DNA of 23,735 bases. Source: EX4572-165 sp964581795. Its GTDB lineage: Archaea; Thermoplasmatota; E2; DHVEG-1. Shown here piece by piece: positions 8,096 through 15,798 of this stretch (positions are counted from its first letter, which is position 1; each line of letters opens with the position of its first letter). Made by a program: the position numbers and the translations under genes. Under the pieces are notes generated by a model that saw only the letters and a list, made by a program, of their open reading frames with translations, made no database searches and was not told the DNA's origin. The stretch covers positions 1 through 23,735 of the forward strand of contig CAZOPW010000038.1 of NCBI GenBank assembly GCA_964581795.1, given 5' to 3'.

Positions 8096-8872
8096 ATGGA
8101 TACTGCTAAACTATCAAAATACCTTTTACCACTCATTCCTCTATCCCTATTTTTTATACTTTGGGAAATTTTTTCAAACACAGGTATCGTTAATCCTGCA
8201 CTTTTTTCTAAGCCATCTCTTATCTTTAATCGAATCATAGAATCTGCCCCAGAGCTTTTCTATAATTTAGCTTCAACATTTTACCGACTTCTCATTTCTT
8301 TTTTTGCAGCATTAATTATAGGTACTGCACTCGGTATGATCATGGGATATAAGAAAACTATTTACCGGTTCTTTAACCCACTCATCACGACAATAATGAC
8401 TATACCGGGTATTGCAATGGCGCCAGTATTCATTATTTGGTTTGGATTTGGTGATCCTACAATAATAATTATTGGAATTATTGTTGCATTTTTCCCAATC
8501 GTCTACAATTCAGCTACAGGTGCAAGAAGTGTTGATCCGCAATACATCAAAGCAGCAAAAATTATGGGAGCCCGAAAAAGAGATCTTTTTTTACACGTAT
8601 ATCTCCCACACTCGGCATCATACTTAATCATCGGATCAAAACTAGGTCTTGCCCGCTGCTGGCGGACAATTATCGCCGTAGAATTTATCGCAGCAACAAG
8701 CTATGGACTTGGGTATATGATATGGGATGCCTACGAATACCTAAACGTAACTGTTGTATACACGGGTGTTTTAATCTTAGCAATCGTCTTTTTTACTATT
8801 GAAAAAACAATTATACGAGAAATAGAAAAACGGACCATTGAACGCTGGGGGGTGATTCAAACAAATGAATGA
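8096..8872 (+). CDS. ABC transporter permease, NitT/TauT type (first of two)
   Basis: 258 residues, about six membrane segments. The EAA-like cytoplasmic loop that docks on the ATPase is at residues 152-171 (KAAKIMGARKRDLFLHVYLP). The family is the binding-protein-dependent inner-membrane component. GAGGA lies eight bases before the ATG, and an out-of-frame ATG at 8092 can be ignored. It follows the binding protein by 20 bases and overlaps the second permease by 8 bases. The two permeases differ throughout, so the channel is probably a heterodimer. Confidence 0.85.
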   Translation: MDTAKLSKYLLPLIPLSLFFILWEIFSNTGIVNPALFSKPSLIFNRIIESAPELFYNLASTFYRLLISFFAALIIGTALGMIMGYKKTIYRFFNPLITTIMTIPGIAMAPVFIIWFGFGDPTIIIIGIIVAFFPIVYNSATGARSVDPQYIKAAKIMGARKRDLFLHVYLPHSASYLIIGSKLGLARCWRTIIAVEFIAATSYGLGYMIWDAYEYLNVTVVYTGVLILAIVFFTIEKTIIREIEKRTIERWGVIQTNE

Positions 8873-9665
8873 TAAAGTAAAGAAAAGAATTCAAATAAAT
8901 TTAACCAAATTGTTTCATTTCCTTTTACCATTCATAGTTGTTATTCTCCTTTGGGAATTCATTGTTGATAGTGGAATCATAAGCCAAATTCCTTCACCCT
9001 ATAATTTATTTATAAGATTCATTCAGATAACCTTTGAAAAAAACATACTCGCCCAGCATTTACAACAAAGCATTTACAGATTACTCACAGGCTATTTTCT
9101 TGCTTCAATATTAGGTATAGCTTTAGGAACTCTCATGGGAATAAAAAAACAAATCTCAGAAATGTTTTCCCCAATTCTCAGCCTTCTTATTGCAATTCCA
9201 ACAATCGCATGGGTCCCTATCTTACTAATCACACTCGGCCTTGGAAACGAAACAGTGATTACAGCCATATTTCTTGGCGGATTCTTTGCTATTGCGTACA
9301 GCACAATGCACGGAATAAAAACGGTTAATAAAAGCTTAATAAACGCTGCAAAGACAATGGGATCCGGCAAAAAATCCTTATTCTTTCACGTTTACCTTCC
9401 AGGATCACTTGTATCCCTGTTACCCGGATTACGATTAGCAATTGGCTACTCTTGGAGAGCATTAGTCGGAGCTGAAATGCTGGCTGCCCTTGTAAAATGG
9501 GGTGTTGGAAAAATGATCTATAGCGCTCGATTTTTCAATGATGTTGAACTAATGTTTCTTGGTCTAATTATCATTGGTTTGGCTGGGCTCATTCTTGACC
9601 ACGTTGTCATGGGAACATTAGAAAAATGGACCATTGAAAAATGGGGTATGATACAAGAAGGATGA
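8865..9665 (+). CDS. ABC transporter permease, NitT/TauT type (second of two)
   Basis: 266 residues, about six membrane segments, with an EAA-like loop at 161-180 (AAKTMGSGKKSLFFHVYLPG). It is homologous to the preceding permease, with the same fold and a similar C-terminus (ERWGVIQ versus EKWGMIQ), yet clearly diverged. The start lies inside the end of the first permease, with GGTGA nine bases upstream. Many transporters of this class use one permease as a homodimer, so two adjacent forms imply a heterodimer or a duplication followed by specialisation. Confidence 0.85.
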   Translation: MNDKVKKRIQINLTKLFHFLLPFIVVILLWEFIVDSGIISQIPSPYNLFIRFIQITFEKNILAQHLQQSIYRLLTGYFLASILGIALGTLMGIKKQISEMFSPILSLLIAIPTIAWVPILLITLGLGNETVITAIFLGGFFAIAYSTMHGIKTVNKSLINAAKTMGSGKKSLFFHVYLPGSLVSLLPGLRLAIGYSWRALVGAEMLAALVKWGVGKMIYSARFFNDVELMFLGLIIIGLAGLILDHVVMGTLEKWTIEKWGMIQEG

Positions 9666-9671
9666 TTTAAC

Positions 9672-10454
9672 ATGTCAAATACATCGAAAATTCAAATAAA
9701 AAATTTAGAAAAAACATTTTCGGCTAGAAGTACGGTAACAGCTCTACAAAATGTGAACTTGGAAGTAAAAGAAGGAGAATTTGCTGTTATCCTTGGTCCA
9801 TCTGGATGTGGTAAATCTACATTACTCTATCTTATCGCAGGATTCGAAAAACCAACAAAAGGAAAGATTTCTTTGGATGATAAGATTATCACAAAACCTG
9901 ATTCAGATCGAGGATTTGTCTTCCAAGATTTTGCACTTTATCCCTGGAGGACTGTACTAAAAAATATTACATTTGGGTTAGAGATGAAAAAAACCCCAAA
10001 AGATAAGGCAGAAGAAGAAGCAAAAAAATACATTGATATGGTAGGCCTTGATGGATTCGAACACGCATATCCCCATACACTATCTGGAGGCATGAAACAG
10101 CGAGTAGGTATAGCTAGAGCACTAGTGTATAATCCCGAAGTGCTCTTAATGGATGAACCATTTGGCGCTCTCGATGCCCAAACACGAAAACACATGCAAA
10201 TGGAACTAGAAAAAATATGGGAACAAACCAAAAAAACAGTAGTGTTTGTAACGCATAGTGTTATCGAAGCAGTATACTTAGCTGATAAAGTATTCGTTAT
10301 GACTGCAAGACCTGGAACTGTCAAAGGAGTGGTCGATGTTGATCTGCCACGCCCTCGAAATTATACTGATGAAAACTTCTTACATGTCAGAGAAAAAATA
10401 CTTAATTTATTAGAAACAGAAGTAGAAAAAAGTCTTGCCAATAAAGGTGAATAA
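9672..10454 (+). CDS. ABC transporter ATP-binding protein, NitT/TauT type
   Basis: 260 residues with every hallmark intact: Walker A GPSGCGKST (42-50), Q-loop Gln85 in FQDFALYPW, signature LSGGMKQR (137-144), Walker B LLMDEP with Asp161 and Glu162, D-loop GALD, and the switch histidine in THSV (about 195). It powers the importer and resembles SsuB/TauB. AGGATGA precedes the ATG, six bases after the second permease stop. It is the last gene of the transporter proper. Confidence 0.9.
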   Translation: MSNTSKIQIKNLEKTFSARSTVTALQNVNLEVKEGEFAVILGPSGCGKSTLLYLIAGFEKPTKGKISLDDKIITKPDSDRGFVFQDFALYPWRTVLKNITFGLEMKKTPKDKAEEEAKKYIDMVGLDGFEHAYPHTLSGGMKQRVGIARALVYNPEVLLMDEPFGALDAQTRKHMQMELEKIWEQTKKTVVFVTHSVIEAVYLADKVFVMTARPGTVKGVVDVDLPRPRNYTDENFLHVREKILNLLETEVEKSLANKGE

Positions 10455-10455
10455 C

Positions 10456-10463
10456 ATTATATG
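10456..10463 (+). promoter_or_regulatory. Candidate internal promoter before the second ATP-grasp gene
   Basis: ATTATATG is centred about 26 bases before the ATG at 10486, and the bases just before that ATG (CATTCTCCTCGTT) contain no Shine-Dalgarno. This is the geometry of a leaderless promoter within the operon, though it is a weaker box than TTTATAAA. Confidence 0.35.
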
Positions 10464-10485
10464 ATGTTATCTCATTCTCCTCGTT

Positions 10486-11541
10486 ATGAAGCCGTTAAAA
10501 ATTCTTCTCACAGCTTGCGGATGCCCAGGTGCATCAACGCTCATAAGAATGCTTAAGAAAAATGGCGAACGCCCGGTAACCATCATTGGAACGGACATGG
10601 ATGATGAAGCCATTGGACGATTTTTTACAGACAATTTTTACGAGGTACCACCAGGTAAATCAGATGAATATATCTCAAAAATGTTTGATATTGTAAAAAA
10701 GGAAAAACCAGATGTATTATTTCCACAATCAACTTATGAAGTATATCCGTTGGCACAACATAAAAAAGAATTTGAAAAATTGGGTACAACTGTGATAGTA
10801 TCTGACCCGGAGGCAATCGAAATAGCAAATAATAAATACAAAATGTATCAAATTCTAAAGGAAAACACAAATTTAACCTTACCAAAGTATAAACTTGTAA
10901 AATCTCTTTCAGAATTTTTAAACGCAATAGAACAAATAGGATACCCAGAAAAACCAGTCATATTTAAGCCACCAGTTGGAAAAGGAAGCAGAGGAGTAAG
11001 AATACTTGATTCAAGGGTCAATCGAAAGCAGATACTTATGGAAAAAAAACCAAACAGCAAATACATGGCATTAGAAAGCTTCAAAGAAATTTTTGAAAAA
11101 GAACAAGAATTTCCAGAACTACTCGTCTCTGAGTTTATTACTGGAATGGAAAAAACGACCGACTCGCTCTGTTATCAAGGAGAGGAATTATTGACAACGA
11201 TAAAAACAGTAGAACAAGCCAGATGGGGAGTAATCGTTCGAGGTGAACTAGTTAAAAATGAGGGATTAATTGAACAAACTAAAGACATCTTAAAAAATAT
11301 ACCCCTTAGCTATTGTGTCAATATACAATTTATTGAAGATAAACTCATTGAAATCAATCCGAGAGTATCGACATTTATATATCAAAAAAATCTTATTGCT
11401 CCATATCTATCTATTAAACTTGCTCTAGGCGAGATAACAAGGGAACAAATAAAGAAATATAAAAGCAAAATAGATTATGGGAGGAGAATGATCCGATACA
11501 TGGATCAAGTATTTCACAAAAAACATGAGAAACTACTTTGA
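10486..11541 (+). CDS. ATP-grasp ligase (CarB-like)
   Basis: 351 residues. The N-terminal pre-ATP-grasp domain starts MKPLKILLTACGCPGAST. The ATP-grasp flexible loop is PPVGKGSRGVRI (162-173), SEFITGMEKTTD (215-226) is the nucleotide-contact strand, and EINPR (289-293) holds the metal-binding Glu and Asn. Such enzymes activate a carboxylate as acyl phosphate and couple it to an amine or thiol. The gene sits between the importer and a PIG-L deacetylase whose frame overlaps its stop if the TTG at 11538 is used. It is only loosely similar to the ATP-grasp at 1-1130. The substrate is not known; an amino-acid-to-sugar amide is one inference. Confidence 0.82.
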   Translation: MKPLKILLTACGCPGASTLIRMLKKNGERPVTIIGTDMDDEAIGRFFTDNFYEVPPGKSDEYISKMFDIVKKEKPDVLFPQSTYEVYPLAQHKKEFEKLGTTVIVSDPEAIEIANNKYKMYQILKENTNLTLPKYKLVKSLSEFLNAIEQIGYPEKPVIFKPPVGKGSRGVRILDSRVNRKQILMEKKPNSKYMALESFKEIFEKEQEFPELLVSEFITGMEKTTDSLCYQGEELLTTIKTVEQARWGVIVRGELVKNEGLIEQTKDILKNIPLSYCVNIQFIEDKLIEINPRVSTFIYQKNLIAPYLSIKLALGEITREQIKKYKSKIDYGRRMIRYMDQVFHKKHEKLL

Positions 11542-11558
11542 TCGAGAGTGATAAAACC

Positions 11559-12161
11559 ATGTTTACTAAAGTGCTCGCTTTAAGCCCCCATACGGATGAT
11601 GTAGAATTAGGTGCGGGTGGAACAATAGCAAAACTTCACGATAAAAATGCCATAGTTCATATGGTTGCATTTTCGTGGTGTAAAGAAGAAGAGAATAAAA
11701 AATCCATAAAAAAAGCAGCTAAAATTTTATCTGTAAAAAAATTAGAGCTACTCGATTTTCAAAGAAGAACTTTTCCAAAATATAGGCAAGAAATACTCCA
11801 ATTCCTCTATGATTATAATCAAAAATTTAAACCTGACCTAGTTCTAACTCCAGCCACAACTGATCTTCATCAGGATCATAGCACGGTGACTAAAGAGGCA
11901 ATGCGTGCTTTCAAAGCATCAACCATTTTAGGATATGAAATGCCATGGAACAATATTCAAATAACGACGAATTCCTTTATCCCATTAGAAGAAAAACATG
12001 TAAAAGAAAAAATTAACGCATTAAAAAGTTATACCACACAACTTGGTAGATATTATTTTAATGAGGAATATTTTCAAAGTATCCTAAGGATGCGGGGAAC
12101 CCAAATTCAAACAAAATATGCAGAAGCTTTTGAAGTCATTAAGTTTGTTCCTCGATTTTAA
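11559..12161 (+). CDS. PIG-L/LmbE family N-acetylglucosamine deacetylase
   Basis: 200 residues from the ATG at 11559, preceded by GAGAGTGA. A TTG at 11538 overlapping the upstream stop would add seven residues. The zinc motif PHTDDVELG lies at residues 10-18, and the second motif DLHQDH at 102-107 supplies the third ligand. The family (LmbE, MshB, BshB, PIG-L) removes acetyl from N-acetylglucosamine-containing substrates. There is no signal peptide, so it is cytoplasmic. It is probably co-transcribed with the ATP-grasp gene, a pairing that recalls thiol-cofactor logic (deacetylate, then acylate the amine) but equally fits glycan decoration. Confidence 0.85.
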   Translation: MFTKVLALSPHTDDVELGAGGTIAKLHDKNAIVHMVAFSWCKEEENKKSIKKAAKILSVKKLELLDFQRRTFPKYRQEILQFLYDYNQKFKPDLVLTPATTDLHQDHSTVTKEAMRAFKASTILGYEMPWNNIQITTNSFIPLEEKHVKEKINALKSYTTQLGRYYFNEEYFQSILRMRGTQIQTKYAEAFEVIKFVPRF

Positions 12162-12192
12162 TGGATTAGTTTTATGAAATATCAATGTAAAT

Positions 12193-13166
12193 TCAGTAAT
12201 TTCTTTTACCGTCTTCAAATTTATAAAAAAAATTGTTAAAAATCGGACCACCTAAACAATTAAAAATTAATTTTTCAGAATTGTTTAAACCTTTTGGCCA
12301 TTTTTCAATAAATTGGATGGTATTTACTTTTTTAAATCTTAATCGATTACCTCCAACATTGTGTTTTTCAAAATTTGAAAAGTAATATTCAGAATTAGGG
12401 TGTAAAGTTTCATCATTGAAATCAATACCTATAAAATTACACAAATCCTTAATTTTATTTTCAATTTGAGATGTTAATCCTTTATAGGTTATAATTCTAA
12501 CATCAGAATTTTTTAAATTTTTTAGTATCCTCAATCGCTGTAAATGTGATAACTCAAATTGGATTGTATGGATAAATGGTCCTTTATAATCCGCATGTTC
12601 TCGTTTTGGATCGTGAGCTTTTCGCTTCACAGATTCTATATTTGCTCTCCCATCTCGAAATAAATAAATAACTTTAATATCAAAAAAACCACTTAAATCA
12701 AGCATTAATAGACGAGACCACTTCTTTGAAGAATCAAGAATAATTTCGTTTTTAGTATAATTTAAAACATTTTTAAATAAATAGTAATTTTTTAAACCGT
12801 ATTGGTAAATAGTATTTTCATTCCATATTTTCCCCTGGTTTAAAATCAATTTTATTAATTTAAGTACTTCACTATCAGAAAACGTGGGAGTTAGATTATA
12901 TTTAGAATGAGTTAAGTCTTTATTTTGAATATCTTCTTCATATCCTTTCAAAATTTCAGTCCAGTAATTGCATTCGCTATAGTTCAATCCGCAGGTGCAT
13001 TTTTTATTATTCTCTAAACCCTTATGTAAATTTATTATTTCTCCGACACTTTCTACTCTCTCTTGAGCACCTAATATTAGATCAAGTAATGTAGACCCAC
13101 TATGACCCGCACCAAGGATATAAACTAACTGAATCTTTTTTTGGTCTATGATAATCGCCCCTTCAT
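12193..13166 (-). CDS. Sulfotransferase family protein with disturbed N-terminus
   Basis: The open frame extends upstream past a TTG at 12987 to a stop at 13168-13170, and that stretch encodes the conserved N-terminus. GAGHSGSTLLD is the 5'-phosphosulfate-binding loop, followed by a CTCG...C cluster usual in this subgroup. The 3'-phosphate motif is LFRDGRANIESVKR. The family moves sulfate from PAPS to a hydroxyl or amine, probably on the glycan. No ATG, GTG or TTG starts the frame before that loop. One extra G in the GGGG run at 13158-13161 would join an ATG at 13166 and give 324 residues. Otherwise an ATT or ATA start near 13155 would be needed. It is very AT-rich. Confidence 0.75.
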
Positions 13167-13321
13167 ACTATAATATTAATTCGCTCTTTGTAATATCAGC
13201 ATCCTAAAACCTAAATCAATATATATTTCCATGATATAATTCATATGATTTTTTTCATTTTTTTACTTTCATTATGACATTTCTTCATAATTTATATAAG
13301 ACGATGAATTTATAATTAAAT

Positions 13322-14410
13322 CTAATTGGTTTTGTTAAAGAAATTAGAATTTTTTATCTTTTTAACAACTGGATCTAGTTTCTTTTCCCAAGTTAAATTT
13401 TCCTGGGCATACTTTCTCATCTCACCAATATAATCATCATTTCTAATTTTTTCATAAAATTCAATAATTTCCGATACATCTACCGGGCTGTCATCTAGGG
13501 GTATCCTGTGAACATATTTGAAAGATTTTGGAAAATCATCATCATCGCATATGATTATAAAAGGAATTCCTCTAGCACAATATTCTCTATTTTTCAATGC
13601 ACTAGTTTTAAGAATAAATTTCCTATGACTGGCCAAACTTCCCAAGGCTAGGTCAGAATAATCAAATATTTTATCCAATTCTTCTCCTATTTTTTCACCA
13701 TAGAAAATTACATACTTTTCTAACTTTAATTGTTCAGCCAAACTCTTTAAATTTGAGAGTTCAGGCCCATCTCCAACACAATGATAATAAACCTTTTTTT
13801 TTGGTTTATCTTTGTAATATTTTGCTAATCCATGTAAAACCCTATCGTAACCATGCCATTTACTGTTATTAGCAACACTTATGAGATTTATATCATCAGA
13901 ATCATTCTTATCTTTCACAGGTATCTTTTCAATGTTTATTCCGTTGTTAATATTTAATATTCTTTCATTATGATTTTTGGTATATTTATCAAAATCAGTA
14001 CTGTACTCTAATATCAAATCAAAATATTTCAACACACGAGGAAATGAATAGTTGAACAAGAGTTTTTTTACATAAAATTTCAAGAGATTATCCTTTTCAA
14101 ATTCTTTTCCTACTGATTTTAAAGGCGTTGGAAGTTCTAAAATTAAAAAATTATGTTCACTCAAATTTTTAATTTTTTTCATGTAAAATGGCATGAAAAT
14201 TGAAACACTTCTAAAAAAATATACTTGATTCTTATTATAAGGAATCTTTTTAGCAATATTCATATTTTTTTTCAATATTTTTTTATGATCATCAGTAATA
14301 ATCTCAGTATCAAAAGAAAATTTTTTAAAAGCATGTACCTGGTCATCTATCTTCTTTTTGACCCCGCTTTTCTTATCCATATACTCGTTGGTTACAAAAT
14401 ATAACTTCAA
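13322..14410 (-). CDS. Glycosyltransferase, family 4-like (GT-B fold)
   Basis: 362 residues with a TTG start. The C-terminal nucleotide-sugar domain shows NNGI at 155-158, KWHGYDR at 184-190 and a degenerate E-x7-E region at LKNREYCARGIPFI (272-285). GT4 enzymes transfer sugar from a nucleotide donor with retention. It has no membrane segment. The N-terminal acceptor domain starts like other archaeal surface glycosyltransferases (KLYFVTNEYMD). The first acidic residue of the E-x7-E motif seems replaced by lysine or asparagine, so donor use may differ. Its TTG overlaps a stop (TTGA) of an upstream frame, consistent with coupling to a gene that may now be broken. Confidence 0.75.
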   Translation of the reverse strand: MKLYFVTNEYMDKKSGVKKKIDDQVHAFKKFSFDTEIITDDHKKILKKNMNIAKKIPYNKNQVYFFRSVSIFMPFYMKKIKNLSEHNFLILELPTPLKSVGKEFEKDNLLKFYVKKLLFNYSFPRVLKYFDLILEYSTDFDKYTKNHNERILNINNGINIEKIPVKDKNDSDDINLISVANNSKWHGYDRVLHGLAKYYKDKPKKKVYYHCVGDGPELSNLKSLAEQLKLEKYVIFYGEKIGEELDKIFDYSDLALGSLASHRKFILKTSALKNREYCARGIPFIIICDDDDFPKSFKYVHRIPLDDSPVDVSEIIEFYEKIRNDDYIGEMRKYAQENLTWEKKLDPVVKKIKNSNFFNKTN

Positions 14411-14420
14411 AATATGTCCC

Positions 14421-14609
14421 CTATATCTTTTTTAAATTTATCATTGATTTTAACCCAATTAGATTTTTTCCCTTCCAAATATCAAAATAACCTAGTTTAA
14501 CATAACCAAATTCTTCTTTTGTATACTTTTCCTTTCCGCCACTACAAAACAACGAAATAATTGTATCAGATAGTTTTAATACATTTGTTTTTCTTTGATG
14601 AATCATCAT
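14421..14609 (-). CDS. Small hypothetical protein or remnant of a broken gene
   Basis: 62 residues from an ATG preceded by AGGTGA eight bases upstream; a GTG at 14621 would add four residues. I recognise no family. The middle (KYTKEEFGYVKLGYFDIWKGK) looks protein-like. Just after it, the reading sense appears to move to another frame that ends in a TGA overlapping the TTG of the next gene. A single extra A in the GGGAAAAAA run near 14464-14472 would connect the two. The gene before it ends in TAATG, offering an overlapping start that dies after eight codons. It may be a true small gene, a sequencing-error victim or a decayed glycan gene. Confidence 0.35.
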   Translation of the reverse strand: MMIHQRKTNVLKLSDTIISLFCSGGKEKYTKEEFGYVKLGYFDIWKGKNLIGLKSMINLKKI

Positions 14610-14667
14610 TAAACGTTTCACCTAATTCACCATCTTAACTCTTAATTAACTGGATTAATTTTCATCA

Positions 14668-15636
14668 TTAAATAAACCTTTCAATAGTCTGAATTAACGC
14701 ACTTTCTCTTTTTTCCTCTGAAAATAATTCAACAATCCTTTTTCTAGCTTTTTTACCCATATTTTCAGAAGACTTTAAAGCTTTTTCAATAGCATTAACA
14801 GTTGAATCGACATCAGAAAACTTTGAATAAAAACCAATATCACCCATAGCAGAAATTATCCCTTGAACCTTTGATCCAACAGGGACACATTCACATAACA
14901 TAGCTTCACATAAAACATTAGGCAACCCCTCCCTTTGAGATAATAAGCAAAAAACTTTGGCCTTACGATAATACTCTCGGAGATCAGATTGTGATAAAAA
15001 ACCTAGAATAGTTAGATTATCTGTTCTCTTTTTCTCCAAATATCTTTTTGCTTCATCACTTGCTCCAATGATGACAAATTTATACTGTTGAAAAGATTTT
15101 GCTGCTTCGGAAAAAGTATCCAAACCTTTCAATCTGACCCGTTCAACATCATTAGCAGCAGCTACAGTCAAAACAATTTTTTCCTTTTTTCCATTAAATG
15201 TCCAATAATCAGCGTTATAACCCGTGGGAATCGTATTGATTTTGTGTTTAAACTGAGGAAAATAAGAACAAATAGTATCCCTTAAAGAATCATTTACTGG
15301 TAATATACTGTCTGCACTTCGATAGAGATATCGTGCAAGTAATCGTCCAAAAAAACTGGAAAGAAGACCATATCCTTTCATATCAGATGCATCAAAACCA
15401 CCCACAATTACGATTTTAGGTTTATTATATCTATTTGCATATCTAAATACACTAAACGTATGTTTTGAAGCAAACCAGGAAATAACAATATCAGCCTTCT
15501 TGATTTCTTGTTTTATTTTTTTTCGAGATGATTCCTTTGTATAGACACCAACAACCTCATAATGTTTAGAAAGTAAATCTATATCACGGTGAACAAAGGT
15601 GGCGTCATGAGCATACACCAGAACAATTTTTTTCAT
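14668..15636 (-). CDS. Glycosyltransferase family 4 (GT-B fold)
   Basis: 322 residues from the ATG at 15636; a GTG at 15663 would add nine residues and is less like family starts. IPTGYNADYW at 136-145 and RLKGLDTF at 168-175 mark the hinge and the start of the donor domain. REGLPNVLCEAM (235-246) is a full E-x7-E motif that binds the nucleotide sugar. It transfers a sugar to a growing glycan, probably on the cytoplasmic membrane face. It diverges from the GT2 gene at 15799. Sugar specificity is not readable. Confidence 0.82.
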   Translation of the reverse strand: MKKIVLVYAHDATFVHRDIDLLSKHYEVVGVYTKESSRKKIKQEIKKADIVISWFASKHTFSVFRYANRYNKPKIVIVGGFDASDMKGYGLLSSFFGRLLARYLYRSADSILPVNDSLRDTICSYFPQFKHKINTIPTGYNADYWTFNGKKEKIVLTVAAANDVERVRLKGLDTFSEAAKSFQQYKFVIIGASDEAKRYLEKKRTDNLTILGFLSQSDLREYYRKAKVFCLLSQREGLPNVLCEAMLCECVPVGSKVQGIISAMGDIGFYSKFSDVDSTVNAIEKALKSSENMGKKARKRIVELFSEEKRESALIQTIERFI

Positions 15637-15766
15637 TGGACTATTTTTCACGAAAACGTACACCCTATCCTACAAGGCTACTACTATATCATTCAAATTT
15701 TCAATTAAAGAGTAAATAAAGGAATATATAAAAAATTAATCTACGCAATTAATCAATCAACTAAAC

Positions 15767-15776
15767 ATTATATAAG
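15767..15776 (+). promoter_or_regulatory. TATA box giving a leaderless start at 15799
   Basis: ATTATATAAG is centred about 26-27 bases before the ATG of the GT2-like gene. The bases just before that ATG (ACCATTTCCATC) have no Shine-Dalgarno. Transcription would begin at or within a base or two of the start codon. Confidence 0.55.
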
Positions 15777-15798
15777 AAAACATAATACCATTTCCATC

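Noticed and set aside
9938..10324. 128-residue minus-strand ORF
   Set aside because: It is antisense to the ABC ATPase, whose motifs are all intact; the antisense product has no family features.
7095..13166. Idea that the importer brings in sulfonates to supply the sulfotransferase
   Set aside because: The binding-protein specificity cannot be read, no PAPS-forming or desulfonating enzymes are present, and the genes are on opposite strands.
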